A stretch of DNA of 64,000 nucleotides from Allonocardiopsis opalescens. Its GTDB lineage: Bacteria > Actinomycetota > Actinomycetes > Streptosporangiales > Streptosporangiaceae. The stretch is from NCBI RefSeq assembly GCF_003002095.1, contig NZ_PVZC01000003.1, positions 620,001-684,000 on the forward strand, written 5' to 3'. Below are positions 10,316-19,036 of the stretch, in pieces. The notes beneath the pieces are model-generated. The model made no database searches and was not told where the DNA came from. It saw nothing but the letters and a program-made list of their open reading frames with translations. The position numbers and the translations under genes were made by a program. Each line of letters begins with the position of its first letter. Position 1 is the stretch's first letter.

Positions 10316-11173
10316 GTGGGTCTGCGCAAGCGCACATCGCGGTTCCAGCTCAAGAACGAGGCGCAGATCCGCAAGATGCGCGCGGCCGGGCTGGTGGTGG
10401 CCGACACCCTGGCCAAGATCGCCGCCGCGGTCGCCCCCGGGATCACCACCGCCGAACTCGACGCGATCGCCGAGCGCAACATCCGCTCCTCGGGGGCGGT
10501 GCCCTCGTTCAAGGGCTACCACGGCTTCCCGGGCAGCATCTGCGCCTCGGTGAACGAGGAGATCGTGCACGGCATCCCGAGCCCGGACAAGGTGCTGCGC
10601 GAGGGCGACATCATCTCGCTGGACTGCGGCGCCATCGTCGGCGGCTGGCACGGCGACGCCGCCGTCACGGTCGGCGTCGGGGAGATCAGCGACGAGGACC
10701 GCAGGCTGCTGGCGGTCTGCGAGGCGTCGCTGTGGCACGGCATCGCCGCCTTCCGGCAGGGCAACCGCCTGGGCGACATCGGCCACGCCGTCGACGGCTA
10801 CATCCGCTCCCAGGGCCGCTACGGCAATGTGGAGGGCTACGGCGGCCACGGCATCGGCACCGAGATGCACATGGACCCGTTCGTGGCCAATCGCGGCAAG
10901 CGCGGCGACGGACCCCCGCTGGTGTCTGGTATGTGCCTGGCGATTGAGCCTATGGTGAACCTGGGCACCCGGCACACCGAGGTGCTCGCCGACCACTGGA
11001 CCGTGGTCACCCAGGACGGGAGGCGTTCGGCGCACTTCGAGCACTCCGTGGCCCTCACCCCTGACGGCCCGCTGGTGCTCACCGCGGCCGACGGCGGCCA
11101 GGCCGGCCTGGCCGCGCTGACCGGGCAGGTGAACGCGGTCGCGAGCCCCGCGAGGAAGGGTGATGGATCCTAG
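10316..11173 (+). CDS. map: Methionine aminopeptidase, type I
   Basis: Removes the initiator methionine from nascent proteins, acting near the tunnel exit. 285 residues. The two-metal site residues are visible in order: Asp in LDCGAIV, Asp in WHGDAAV, His in GGHGIGT, Glu in AIEPMV and Glu in FEHSVA. The GTG start (VGLRKRTSRFQLK) agrees with actinobacterial enzymes; 74 bases separate it from adk. Its 3' end overlaps the next gene by 11 bases. Confidence 0.96.
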   Translation: MGLRKRTSRFQLKNEAQIRKMRAAGLVVADTLAKIAAAVAPGITTAELDAIAERNIRSSGAVPSFKGYHGFPGSICASVNEEIVHGIPSPDKVLREGDIISLDCGAIVGGWHGDAAVTVGVGEISDEDRRLLAVCEASLWHGIAAFRQGNRLGDIGHAVDGYIRSQGRYGNVEGYGGHGIGTEMHMDPFVANRGKRGDGPPLVSGMCLAIEPMVNLGTRHTEVLADHWTVVTQDGRRSAHFEHSVALTPDGPLVLTAADGGQAGLAALTGQVNAVASPARKGDGS

Positions 11174-11624
11174 CGCCGGCACGCGTGCCTCCGACCGCGA
11201 CCGCGACCGGGTCGCCCAGGCGCTGCGCGGCCACTACGAGCAGGGCCGCCTCGACTACCAGGAGTTCGACGAGCGCGTCCAGCAGGCGTTCACCGCCAAG
11301 ACCCTGGGCGAGCTGCGCGAGCTGACCCTGGACCTGCCGGAGGAGGACCTCCGCCAGTACCGGCTGCCCGTCCCCGCCGAGCAGCGCGGCCGCGCCGTCA
11401 CCGGGCTGTGGGGCGACTCCTGGCAGTCCACCGCGCTGCGCACCGCCTGGTTCATGTGGGGCGGCGTCAGCGCCCTCAACCTGGTGATCTGGGGCATCAT
11501 CTCCGCCAGCACCGGCGGCTTCCTCTACCCGTGGTGGCTGTGGGTGGCCGGCCCCTGGGGCGTGGTCATGCTGGTCGTCACGGTCGCCGTCATCGGTACG
11601 CGCAAGGACGAACACAATCTGTGA
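11163..11624 (+). CDS. DUF1707-type membrane protein
   Basis: 153 residues. The N-terminal 55 residues match the DUF1707 pattern: ASDRDRDRVAQALRGHYEQGRLDYQEFDERV, split here as ASDRDRDRV, then L..HYEQGRLDYQEFDERVQQA. Two predicted membrane segments follow at about 97-117 and 125-145. The function of DUF1707 proteins is unknown. It overlaps map by 11 bases, so it is co-translated. I used the ATG; a GTG three bases upstream is possible. Its place between map and infA is not part of the canonical operon. Confidence 0.8.
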   Translation: MDPSAGTRASDRDRDRVAQALRGHYEQGRLDYQEFDERVQQAFTAKTLGELRELTLDLPEEDLRQYRLPVPAEQRGRAVTGLWGDSWQSTALRTAWFMWGGVSALNLVIWGIISASTGGFLYPWWLWVAGPWGVVMLVVTVAVIGTRKDEHNL

Positions 11625-11681
11625 CAGGATGTGTACCGCGGTTTCGCGTACCATTGGCAGTGGCCCTCGGGAGGAGGAGAC

Positions 11682-12272
11682 GTGGCGATGACCCTGTCCG
11701 CAGCGGATCCGCGATCGTGCTCTCTCCGTGAGGCCGCCAACCAGCTGAACGTCCCCGAAGGCTGGCGGGTAGAGATCGTCGGGAGCGGTCTGGTCGTGTC
11801 GCCGACACCACTGGGAAGGCACGCCGGAATCATTGACGACATCGCGGAGCAGTTGGCCCGGCAGTTGCGGGACGACCGGGCCGCGCTGCAGAACATCGCG
11901 GTCGAGGGCGTGGACGACGGCGAGGACTACACCATCCCGGACCTCACCGTGCTACCCGCCGCGGTCAAGTTCGAGGATGACTGGCTCTTTCCCGCGGACA
12001 TCGTGGATCTGGCCGTCGAAGTCGTGTCGCTGAGCAATCCGAACAACGACACGGTCAACAAGGTCCAGGAGTACGCGGAGTGGGGTATCCCGGTGTACCT
12101 GCTCGTCGACCCTCGCGACGGCGGCATCGTCACCTACTCCGATCCGGTGGACGGCGAGTACAGGGCTCAGCACAAGTCCCGGTTCGGGGAGGCGGTGCAG
12201 CTGCCCAAGCCGCTCGCGGATGTGAGCATCGACACCGCAGCGTTCACCCGGTACGGCAGCGGACGCCCCTGA
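11682..12272 (+). CDS. Uma2-family (PD-(D/E)XK-like) protein
   Basis: About 196 residues from the GTG, which is preceded by GGGAGGAGGAGAC. The family pattern is present: IPDLTV, then VDLAVEVVSLSN with the Glu-Val core, then KVQEYAEWGIPVYLLVDPRDG. Uma2 (DUF820) proteins have a restriction-endonuclease-like fold but no agreed cellular role and are often scattered in actinobacterial and cyanobacterial genomes. An ATG two codons later is an alternative start. The gene lies inside the spc/alpha cluster, between a DUF1707 gene and infA, which looks like a lineage-specific insertion. Confidence 0.8.
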   Translation: MAMTLSAADPRSCSLREAANQLNVPEGWRVEIVGSGLVVSPTPLGRHAGIIDDIAEQLARQLRDDRAALQNIAVEGVDDGEDYTIPDLTVLPAAVKFEDDWLFPADIVDLAVEVVSLSNPNNDTVNKVQEYAEWGIPVYLLVDPRDGGIVTYSDPVDGEYRAQHKSRFGEAVQLPKPLADVSIDTAAFTRYGSGRP

Positions 12273-12491
12273 GTTCCGCCGTGGCCCGAAGTACTTTTCG
12301 GGAGAGGTACGATAAGAAGACCTGACGCGCGGGTTCTGGTCTGTCTGTCGTAGTGTGTCGCGCCACCTGGCGCGGCCCGAGGTCTCCAGGCCGCCTACTC
12401 CGCCGTCCGATCCCGTATCCGCGCCTCGCGGGCGCGTCATCTGGCGGTGGCGTCGGGTCCATCCAGCTAGTCGATCGAATGAAGCGAGGAT
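12273..12491 (+). promoter_or_regulatory. infA leader region
   Basis: 219 bases upstream of infA. A short stem CCCGAA-GTACTT-TTCGGG (12285-12302) is followed by TACGAT (12308-12313), a plausible -10 hexamer without a recognisable -35. The infA ribosome binding site GAGGA lies just before the ATG. This is likely the start of the alpha operon transcript. Confidence 0.4.
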
Positions 12492-12713
12492 ATGCCCAAG
12501 AAGGACGGCGCCATCGAGATTGAGGGCACCGTTATCGAGTCACTCCCGAACGCTTTCTTCCGGGTCGAGCTCGACAACGGGCACAAGGTCCTCGCTCATA
12601 TCAGCGGCAAGATGCGGATGCACTACATCCGGATCCTCCCCGACGACCGGGTCGTCGTGGAACTCAGCCCGTACGACCTCACCCGCGGGCGGATCGTCTA
12701 CCGCTACAAGTAG
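12492..12713 (+). CDS. infA: Translation initiation factor IF-1
   Basis: Occupies the A site of the 30S subunit during initiation. 73 residues, an S1/OB fold from end to end: [20 protein letters not shown]-like start ([18 protein letters not shown]), [13 protein letters not shown], and the ending [12 protein letters not shown]. First gene of the alpha operon, directly before rpmJ as in most actinobacteria. Confidence 0.98.
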   Translation: MPKKDGAIEIEGTVIESLPNAFFRVELDNGHKVLAHISGKMRMHYIRILPDDRVVVELSPYDLTRGRIVYRYK

Positions 12714-12770
12714 CTAGCCTGCACCTCCGCGCCGCCGTGGCGGCCGCGGCGGACGACCCCGGAGCCATCA

Positions 12771-12884
12771 GTGAAAGTCAAGCCGAGCGTCAAGAAGATC
12801 TGCGCGAAGTGCCGAGTGATCCGCCGCAACGGCCGGGTCATGGTCATCTGCTCCGACCCGCGGCACAAGCAGCGCCAGGGCTGA
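12771..12884 (+). CDS. rpmJ: 50S ribosomal protein L36
   Basis: Reading the sequence gives a 37-residue protein beginning [19 protein letters not shown]. The zinc ligands C11, C14, C27 and H32 are all present, so this is the zinc-binding form. The GTG is preceded by GGAG. It lies between infA and rpsM as in other actinobacteria. Confidence 0.97.
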   Translation: MKVKPSVKKICAKCRVIRRNGRVMVICSDPRHKQRQG

Positions 12885-13019
12885 CGCCCCGTACAACCCA
12901 CACGCGCCCCGCCTTCGCGTGAACACCGCGAAGCACCTCCGGTCGGAGGCCGGGGCCCCGCCAGGGCAGGCGGGGAGGGGCGCGTAGGACCTCCGCGAAG
13001 CAAGAGGAGAACCGCCCAG
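12885..13019 (+). promoter_or_regulatory. Structured rpmJ-rpsM spacer
   Basis: The 135-base spacer contains ACGCGCCCC and, about 75 bases on, its exact inverse GGGGCGCGT, enclosing a smaller stem CCTCCG-GT-CGGAGG. The whole could fold into a long leader structure ahead of rpsM. In other bacteria the alpha-operon leader is a target for r-protein feedback; that role here is an inference. The rpsM site AGAGGAGA precedes the ATG. Confidence 0.4.
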
Positions 13020-13400
13020 ATGGCACGCCTCATCGGCGTCGACCTGCCGCGCGACAAGCGGCTCGAGGTCGCTCTCACCTACATCTACGGCATCGGCCGT
13101 ACCCGTTCCCTGGAGACCCTCAAGGCCACCGACATCAGCGGCGACCTGCGGGTGCACCAGCTCGGCGACGACGAACTGGTCAAGCTGCGCGACTGGATCG
13201 AGGCGAACTACAAGATCGAGGGCGACCTCCGCCGCGAGGTGGCCGCCGACATCCGCCGCAAGATCGAGATCGGCTGCTACCAGGGCATCCGGCACCGCCG
13301 CGGCCTGCCGGTGCACGGTCAGCGCACCCAGACCAACGCGCGCACCCGCAAGGGCAAGAAGAAGACCGTGGCCGGCAAGAAGAAGGCCGGCAAGAAGTAG
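13020..13400 (+). CDS. rpsM: 30S ribosomal protein S13
   Basis: Head protein that touches the P-site tRNA and forms bridges B1a/B1b. 126 residues: [13 protein letters not shown] start, helix-two-turn-helix core ([11 protein letters not shown]), and the S13 signature [20 protein letters not shown] followed by a Lys-rich tail that reaches the P site. Normal length. Confidence 0.98.
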   Translation: MARLIGVDLPRDKRLEVALTYIYGIGRTRSLETLKATDISGDLRVHQLGDDELVKLRDWIEANYKIEGDLRREVAADIRRKIEIGCYQGIRHRRGLPVHGQRTQTNARTRKGKKKTVAGKKKAGKK

Positions 13401-13450
13401 TCCGCATCGGGTCCATGCGGACCGATGATCTCCAGGAGTGAAGAGGGCAG

Positions 13451-13855
13451 ATGCCTCCGAAGAGCCGCCAGGGCGCCGCACGCAAGGTGCGCCGCAAGGA
13501 GAAGAAGAACGTCGCGCACGGCCAGGCGCACATCAAGAGCACGTTCAACAACACGATCGTCACGATCACCGACCCCACCGGCGCGGTGATCTCGTGGGCC
13601 AGCGCGGGCCAGGTGGGTTTCAAGGGCTCGCGCAAGTCCACCCCGTTCGCCGCGCAGATGGCGGCCGAGGCCGCCGCCCGCCGTGCCCAGGAGCACGGCA
13701 TGCGTAAGGTGGACGTGTTCGTCAAGGGCCCCGGCTCCGGCCGGGAGACCGCCATCCGGTCGCTCACCGCGACGGGCCTGGAGGTCGGCTCGATCCAGGA
13801 CGTCACCCCCGTCCCGCACAACGGGTGCCGTCCGCCGAAGCGGCGCCGGGTCTGA
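13451..13855 (+). CDS. rpsK: 30S ribosomal protein S11
   Basis: Platform protein near the E site. 134 residues with the signature [19 protein letters not shown] and the C-terminal [18 protein letters not shown]. It sits 50 bases after rpsM. In many bacteria rpsD comes next; here the next gene is rpoA, as in streptomycetes. Confidence 0.98.
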   Translation: MPPKSRQGAARKVRRKEKKNVAHGQAHIKSTFNNTIVTITDPTGAVISWASAGQVGFKGSRKSTPFAAQMAAEAAARRAQEHGMRKVDVFVKGPGSGRETAIRSLTATGLEVGSIQDVTPVPHNGCRPPKRRRV

Positions 13856-13879
13856 CCCGCACCGCTCGGCCGTGGTGAA

Positions 13880-13903
13880 CCCGCGGCGGAAGGCCGCCGC
13901 GGG
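13880..13903 (+). terminator. Strong hairpin between rpsK and rpoA
   Basis: A perfect 10-bp stem, CCCGCGGCGG and CCGCCGCGGG, closes on an AAGG loop in the 109-base rpsK-rpoA spacer. It is followed by ATCTGTCTGAT rather than a clean T-run. It could lower read-through into rpoA or mark an RNA processing point. Confidence 0.55.
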
Positions 13904-13964
13904 ACCATCTGTCTGATCCGCGTTCGTCAAATAGCGGGCATCGCGGAGAAACGGAGTACGAACA

Positions 13965-14981
13965 ATGCTCATCGCACAGCGTCCGACCCTGCAGGAAGAG
14001 CAGGTCGACGAGTACCGGTCCCGGTTCGTGATCGAGCCGCTGGAGCCGGGCTTCGGCTACACCATCGGCAACTCGCTCCGGCGCACGCTGCTGTCCTCGA
14101 TCCCGGGTGCCGCCATCACGAGCATCCGCATCGAGGGCGTGGAGCACGAGTTCACCACCGTCCCCGGGGTCAAGGAAGACGTCACCGAGGTCATCCTGAA
14201 CCTCAAGGGCCTGGTGGTCAGCTCCGAGCACGACGAGCCGGTGGTCATGTACCTGCGCAAGCAGGGGCCCGGCGAGGTCACCGCGGCCGACATCGCGCCG
14301 CCGGCTGGTGTCGAGGTGCACAACCCCGACCTGCACATCGCGACCCTCAACAGCAAGGGCAAGCTGGAGATGGAGCTGACGGTCGAGCGCGGCCGCGGCT
14401 ACGTCTCGGCGGCGCAGAACAAGCAGCCGGGGCAGGAGATCGGCCGGATCCCGATCGACTCCATCTACTCGCCGGTGCTGCGGGTCACCTACAAGGTCGA
14501 GGCCACCCGTGTCGAGCAGCGCACCGACTTCGACCGCCTGATCCTGGACGTCGAGACCAAGCCGTCGATCCGGCCCCGCGACGCGGTGGCCAGCTCGGGC
14601 AAGACGCTGGTCGAGCTGTTCGGCCTGGCGCGTGAGCTGAACGTCGACGCCGAGGGCATCGACATGGGCCCGTCCCCGACGGACGCCGCCCTGATGGCCG
14701 ACCTCGCGCTGCCCATCGAGGAGCTGAACCTCACCGTCCGGTCCTACAACTGCCTCAAGCGCGAGGGCATCCACTCCGTGGGCGAACTCGTGGCCCGCAG
14801 CGAGCAGGACCTGCTGGACATCCGCAACTTCGGCGCGAAGTCCATCGAGGAGGTCAAGCAGAAGCTGGTCGACATGGGGCTGTCCCTGAAGGACTCCCCG
14901 CCCGGGTTCGACCCCACCAGCGCGGCCGACTCCTACGGTTCCGACGACGAGGACAGCTACGTCGAGACCGAGCAGTACTAA
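13965..14981 (+). CDS. rpoA: DNA-directed RNA polymerase subunit alpha
   Basis: Scaffold for RNA polymerase assembly and contact point for activators. 338 residues. The N-terminal dimerisation/assembly domain spans about 1-230 ([21 protein letters not shown]), then a linker, then the C-terminal domain about 245-310 with two HhH motifs ([32 protein letters not shown]). The last 25 residues are acidic ([17 protein letters not shown]). ATG with GGAG upstream; rplQ follows. Confidence 0.98.
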   Translation: MLIAQRPTLQEEQVDEYRSRFVIEPLEPGFGYTIGNSLRRTLLSSIPGAAITSIRIEGVEHEFTTVPGVKEDVTEVILNLKGLVVSSEHDEPVVMYLRKQGPGEVTAADIAPPAGVEVHNPDLHIATLNSKGKLEMELTVERGRGYVSAAQNKQPGQEIGRIPIDSIYSPVLRVTYKVEATRVEQRTDFDRLILDVETKPSIRPRDAVASSGKTLVELFGLARELNVDAEGIDMGPSPTDAALMADLALPIEELNLTVRSYNCLKREGIHSVGELVARSEQDLLDIRNFGAKSIEEVKQKLVDMGLSLKDSPPGFDPTSAADSYGSDDEDSYVETEQY

Positions 14982-15032
14982 GGCGATCGATCCCGGCCGA
15001 CCGGCGCCGGACCGCAATCTGAGGAGAACGAC

Positions 15033-15578
15033 ATGCCCACGCCCACCAAGGGCCCGCGGCTCGGGGGCAGCGCCGCTCACCAGCGACTGATGCTGGCGAA
15101 CCTCGCCACGTCGCTGTTCGAGCACGGCAGGATCAAGACCACCGAGGCCAAGGCGAAGCGGCTCCGCCCGCTGGCGGAGAAGCTGATCACCTTCGCCAAG
15201 CGCGGCGATCTGCACGCCCGCCGCCAGGTGATGACCGTGGTCCGGGACAAGAGCGTGGTCCACACGCTCTTCACCGAGATCGGCCCGAGCTTCGAGAACC
15301 GCCCGGGCGGCTACACCCGGATCACCAAGGTCGGTCCGCGCAAGGGCGACAACGCGCCCATGGCCGTGATCGAGCTGGTCCGGGAGCAGCTGGCGGCCCG
15401 CACCGAGACGGCCGCCGCGGCCGCCGAGGAGCCGGCCGGCAGCGCCGCCGCCGAGACCGCCACCGAGGCGGGCGACACTCCCGCGGAGGACACCACCTCG
15501 GCGCAGACCTCCGGGTCCGCCGAGACCTCCCAGGCCGAGGGCGACGCCGACGAGGCGCAGGCCGACAAGAAGGACTGA
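15033..15578 (+). CDS. rplQ: 50S ribosomal protein L17 with long acidic tail
   Basis: Large-subunit protein near the tunnel exit. Residues 1-117 form the L17 domain ([40 protein letters not shown], ending MAVIELV). Residues 118-181 are an Ala/Glu/Thr-rich tail ([17 protein letters not shown] and similar), negatively charged and predicted to be disordered. The tail is longer than in most L17 proteins. Last gene of the alpha operon; a terminator-like hairpin follows. Confidence 0.96.
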   Translation: MPTPTKGPRLGGSAAHQRLMLANLATSLFEHGRIKTTEAKAKRLRPLAEKLITFAKRGDLHARRQVMTVVRDKSVVHTLFTEIGPSFENRPGGYTRITKVGPRKGDNAPMAVIELVREQLAARTETAAAAAEEPAGSAAAETATEAGDTPAEDTTSAQTSGSAETSQAEGDADEAQADKKD

Positions 15579-15607
15579 GTCGCGGACGGACACCGTCCCG
15601 CCGCAGG

Positions 15608-15638
15608 CGCCCGCCGTCCCGTGCAGGGGCGGCGGGCG
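15608..15638 (+). terminator. Terminator-like hairpin after rplQ
   Basis: CGCCCGCCG (15608-15616) pairs exactly with CGGCGGGCG (15630-15638) around a 13-base loop, followed by TTCG. It lies between rplQ and truA and probably attenuates read-through from the alpha operon. Confidence 0.5.
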
Positions 15639-15669
15639 TTCGCGTGCGGGGACGCGGCCGGGAGGGCCG

Positions 15670-16572
15670 ATGAGCGAGCAGGCCGAGGCGGCGCCGGAAG
15701 TCCGGCTGCGGCTGGACATCGCCTACGACGGCACCGACTTCGCGGGCTGGGCCCGCCAGCCGGGGCGGCGCACCGTGCAGGGCGAGCTGGAGGCGGCGCT
15801 GGAGCGGGTGCTGCGGCTGCCTGAGGCCGCGCTCACCGTCGCCGGGCGGACGGACGCGGGCGTGCACGCCAGCGGCCAGGTGGCGCATCTGGACCTGCCC
15901 GAGGCGGTCTGGGCGCCGGAGGCGGACGGCCGGCTGCTGCGGCGGCTGGCCGGGGTGCTCCCGCCCGACGTGCGGGTGCGGGCGGTCGGCCCGGCGCCCG
16001 AGGGCTTCGACGCCCGCTTCTCGGCGCTGTCGCGGCGCTACGTCTACCGGGTGAGCGACGAGCCGGGCGGGGTCGACCCGCTGCGGCGCAGGGACGTGCT
16101 CTGGCACCGCCGCCCGCTGGACCCCGAGCGCATGAACGAGGCGGCGGAGCGGCTGCTCGGCGAGCACGACTTCGCCGCCTTCTGCCGCCGCCGCGAGGGC
16201 GCCACCACCGTGCGCGAGCTGCAGCGGCTGCTGTGGACGCGGACCGGGGAGCACCGCTACGAGGCCGAGGTGCGCGCCGACGCCTTCTGCCACAACATGG
16301 TGCGCGCGCTCGTGGGCGCGCTGCTGGCGGTGGGCGACGGCCGCCGGGGGCCGGAGTGGCCCGCGCGGGTGCTGGCCGCCGGGGTGCGCGACTCCAGCGT
16401 GGCCGTGGTGCCGCCGCACGGGCTCACCCTGGTGGAGGTGCGGTACCCGTCGGGTGAACCGGGCGCGATGGCCGAACGCGCCCGGCTCACCCGACGGGTC
16501 CGCACCGGGCCGGAGCCGGACGGCGACGGCTCCGGCCTGCCGCCCCGGACCGGGGAGGCCGCCCGCGGCTGA
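15670..16572 (+). CDS. truA: tRNA pseudouridine(38-40) synthase
   Basis: Isomerises uridines 38-40 of the tRNA anticodon arm. 300 residues. The start region [19 protein letters not shown] and the catalytic motif GRTDAGVHA with nucleophilic Asp62 are intact, as is [19 protein letters not shown] near the C-terminus. The last 30 residues are a Pro/Gly/Asp-rich extension. The gene follows rplQ, its usual position, after a hairpin; ATG preceded by GAGGG. It converges on the next gene. Confidence 0.96.
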   Translation: MSEQAEAAPEVRLRLDIAYDGTDFAGWARQPGRRTVQGELEAALERVLRLPEAALTVAGRTDAGVHASGQVAHLDLPEAVWAPEADGRLLRRLAGVLPPDVRVRAVGPAPEGFDARFSALSRRYVYRVSDEPGGVDPLRRRDVLWHRRPLDPERMNEAAERLLGEHDFAAFCRRREGATTVRELQRLLWTRTGEHRYEAEVRADAFCHNMVRALVGALLAVGDGRRGPEWPARVLAAGVRDSSVAVVPPHGLTLVEVRYPSGEPGAMAERARLTRRVRTGPEPDGDGSGLPPRTGEAARG

Positions 16573-16612
16573 GCCGGGACCGCGGCCGGGCGGGGCGGTG
16601 CCTTCTGTGCGG

Positions 16613-17770
16613 TCAGCCGACGGTGTAGGCGTGGGCGCCCGCGCCCGCCAGCGCGCCGCCGTCGACGATCAGGTACTCCTCGCGGATCGGGCGGCCGGCG
16701 AACCAGCTCTCCAGGATCTCCCGGGTGCCCGCCGCGTAGCGGGCCTGGGCGGACAGGGTGGAGCCCGACACGTGCGGGGTCATGCCGTGGTTGGGGGCGG
16801 TGCGCCAGGGGTGGTCGGCGGGCGCGGGCTGCGGGTACCAGACGTCGCCCGCGTAGCCGGCCAGCCGGCCGCTGCGCAGCGCCCGGACGACGGCGTCGCG
16901 GTCCACGATCCGGCCCCGCGCGGTGTTGACCAGGTAGCCGCCCCGCTTGATCCTGCCGATCAGGGCGTCGTCGAAGACGCCCTCGGTGCCCGGGTGCAGC
17001 GGCGCGTTGATGGTGAGGACGTCGACCGCGCCGGCCAGCGACTCCACCGACTCGTGGTAGGTGAGGCCCAGTTCGGCCTCCAGTTCGGCGGGCAGCCGGT
17101 GCCGCTCCGTGTAGTGCAGCTCCACGTCGAAGGGCTTGAGCCGGCGCAGCACCGCCGTGCCGATCCGCCCGGCGCCGACGGTACCGACCGCCATGCCCTC
17201 CAGGTCGTAGGCGCGCGAGACGGCGTCGGCGATGTTCCAGCCGCCGTCGAGCACGATGCGGTGCGCCGGCAGGTAGTTGCGGACCAGCGCCAGGATCTGC
17301 ATCACCACGTGCTCGGCGACGCTGATGCTGTTGCTGTAGGTGACCTCGGCGACGGTGATGCCGCGACGGGTGGCGGCCTTGAGGTCGACGTGGTCGGAGC
17401 CGATCCCGGCGGTGACCGCCAGTTTCAGCCGGGGCGCCGCCGCGATTCGCTCGGCGGTGAGATATGCCGGCCAGAACGGCTGGGAAATGACGATGTCGGC
17501 ATCGCGGAGTTCGCGGTCGAATTCGGAGTCGGGCCCTTCTTTGTCGGAGGTGACCACGAAGGTGTGGCCGGCGTCCTCCAGGTACCGGCGCAGCCCGAGC
17601 CCGCCGGAGACCGAGCCGAGCAGCTCGCCGGGGGTGAAGTCGACCGCCTCGGGGCTGGGCGCGGTCTGGCCGCCGGGGTAGCCGGTGATCCGCGGGACGC
17701 CGTCGCGGGCGTAGCGCGGCGGGTAGCCGCTCACCGGGTCGTCGTAGAGTACCGCCACGATCTTGGCCAT
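16613..17770 (-). CDS. fdh: NAD-dependent formate dehydrogenase
   Basis: Oxidises formate to CO2 with NAD+ (EC 1.17.1.9), a soluble metal-free D-2-hydroxyacid-dehydrogenase relative. From the ATG (MAKIVAVLYDDPVSGYPPRY) it is 385 residues. The Rossmann motif GTVGAGRIG and the acidic residue in HYTERHRLP favour NAD+ over NADP+. Arg285 (in NTARGR) and His333 (in MTPHVSG) fall one position from the catalytic Arg284 and His332 known for the Pseudomonas enzyme. The C-terminus LAGAGAHAY is also shared. SD GGAAAGGA. A LysR gene is divergent upstream, suggesting control by that protein. An upstream frame extension to 17878 is unlikely. Confidence 0.93.
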   Translation of the reverse strand: MAKIVAVLYDDPVSGYPPRYARDGVPRITGYPGGQTAPSPEAVDFTPGELLGSVSGGLGLRRYLEDAGHTFVVTSDKEGPDSEFDRELRDADIVISQPFWPAYLTAERIAAAPRLKLAVTAGIGSDHVDLKAATRRGITVAEVTYSNSISVAEHVVMQILALVRNYLPAHRIVLDGGWNIADAVSRAYDLEGMAVGTVGAGRIGTAVLRRLKPFDVELHYTERHRLPAELEAELGLTYHESVESLAGAVDVLTINAPLHPGTEGVFDDALIGRIKRGGYLVNTARGRIVDRDAVVRALRSGRLAGYAGDVWYPQPAPADHPWRTAPNHGMTPHVSGSTLSAQARYAAGTREILESWFAGRPIREEYLIVDGGALAGAGAHAYTVG

Positions 17771-18066
17771 CGCTGGTTCCTTTCCGGCGTCCGGCGCCGG
17801 CGCCGCTGCGCGGCGCCGGACGGGCGGCGTTGGGCGAATACGCGGGAAGGTGAGGAGAAAGGGAAGTAGAGGGGACATGCGGCGTCAATCGGAAACATGG
17901 CTGAATGGCTTCCGTTGATCCGTTCGCATACTCATTCGCTGGTGTTCTGCCATTGAGCCTGCCATTGGCGTGAAATGGCGTCAAATCATTCTTTCTTCCC
18001 GGCCGATAGACGCCGTTTATCGCCTAGGCTGGAGCTGGCGCCGGGGCGGACCGGGGAGGCGAGGCC
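17771..18066. promoter_or_regulatory. Divergent fdh/LysR promoter region
   Basis: 296 bases, clearly richer in AT than its surroundings between about 17840 and 18030. CGATA (18004-18008) and TATCG (18018-18022) form an interrupted palindrome with an ATA-N9-TAT core that fits the T-N11-A pattern of LysR operators, just ahead of the LysR gene. CCATTG occurs twice nearby (17950-17975). TTGACG on the minus strand, within ATTGACGCCGC near 17890, may be the fdh -35. The assignments are pattern-based. Confidence 0.45.
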
Positions 18067-19020
18067 GTGCTGCTGCGGCAGTTGGAGTACCTGACCGCGC
18101 TGGCGCGCGAGCGCCACTTCGCCCGCGCCGCGGAGTCCTGCCACGTCTCGCAGCCCGCCCTGTCGGCGGCCATCCGCAAGCTGGAGGCGGAGCTCGACGT
18201 GCCGATCGTGCGGCGCGGCGCCCGCTTCGAGGGCTTCACCCCCGAGGGCGAGCGGGTGCTGCGCTGGGCGTACCGCATCCTGGCCGAGCGCGACGGCCTC
18301 ACCGAGGAGCTGGGGGTGCTGCGCGCGGGGCTGACCGGCCGGCTGCGGATCGGCGCGATCCCCACCGCGCTCACCACCGTGCCGCTGCTCACCGTCCCCT
18401 TCGCCGCGGAACATCCGCTGGTGACCGTCTCGGTGCTGTCGCTGCCGTCGGCCGACATCCACCGGCAGCTGGCAGAGTTCGAGCTGGACCTCGGCCTCAC
18501 CTACCTGGGCGGCGAACCGCCGCCCGGCCTGCGCGCCAGCCCGCTCTACCGGGAGCGGTACGTGCTGCTCACCCACGCCGAGGGGCGCTTCGCCACCGCG
18601 GAGGCGGCGAGCTGGGCGGAGGCGGCCCGGCTGCCGCTGTGCCTGCTCACCCCGGACATGCACAACCGCAGGGTGCTGGACGAGATCTTCCGCAGTGTGG
18701 ACGCCGAGCCGGCCGCCACCGTGGAGACCAACTCGGTGGCGGCGCTGTACGCCCATGTGCACGACGGCCGGTGGGCCGGCGTCGTGCCGCACGCCTGGCT
18801 GCGCGTCTTCGGGGTGCCCGCGGGCATGCGCGCGCTGCCGCTGGTGGATCCGGTCGCCAGCCGACCGGTCGGCCTGGTGCGGCCCGACCGCGACCCTGAG
18901 CCGATCCTGGCCCGCGCCCTGCTTGAGGTGGCGCGCCGCGGCGGGGTCCAGCGCGAGCTGGACCGGCTGCTCCCCGGCTCGGCGGCCCGGGGCGGGGAGC
19001 CGCGCCCGGGCCGGCCCTGA
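18067..19020 (+). CDS. LysR-family transcriptional regulator
   Basis: 317 residues. Winged helix-turn-helix at residues 1-60 (LRQLEYLTALARERHFARAA, SQPALSAAIRKLEAELDVPI), then a long helix and a LysR substrate-binding domain from about 90 to 295. The C-terminal tail is Arg/Gly-rich. It is divergent from the formate dehydrogenase, the typical arrangement for a LysR regulator and its target, so it probably senses a C1-related or related metabolite. The inducer is not predictable from sequence. GTG start with GGGGAGG upstream. Confidence 0.9.
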   Translation: MLLRQLEYLTALARERHFARAAESCHVSQPALSAAIRKLEAELDVPIVRRGARFEGFTPEGERVLRWAYRILAERDGLTEELGVLRAGLTGRLRIGAIPTALTTVPLLTVPFAAEHPLVTVSVLSLPSADIHRQLAEFELDLGLTYLGGEPPPGLRASPLYRERYVLLTHAEGRFATAEAASWAEAARLPLCLLTPDMHNRRVLDEIFRSVDAEPAATVETNSVAALYAHVHDGRWAGVVPHAWLRVFGVPAGMRALPLVDPVASRPVGLVRPDRDPEPILARALLEVARRGGVQRELDRLLPGSAARGGEPRPGRP

Positions 19021-19036
19021 CGGCCGCGGGCCGGGA

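Noticed and set aside
13856-13964. Loss of rpsD as a genome error or deletion
   Set aside because: Streptomycetes also keep rpsD away from the alpha operon, so its absence here is normal for the group.
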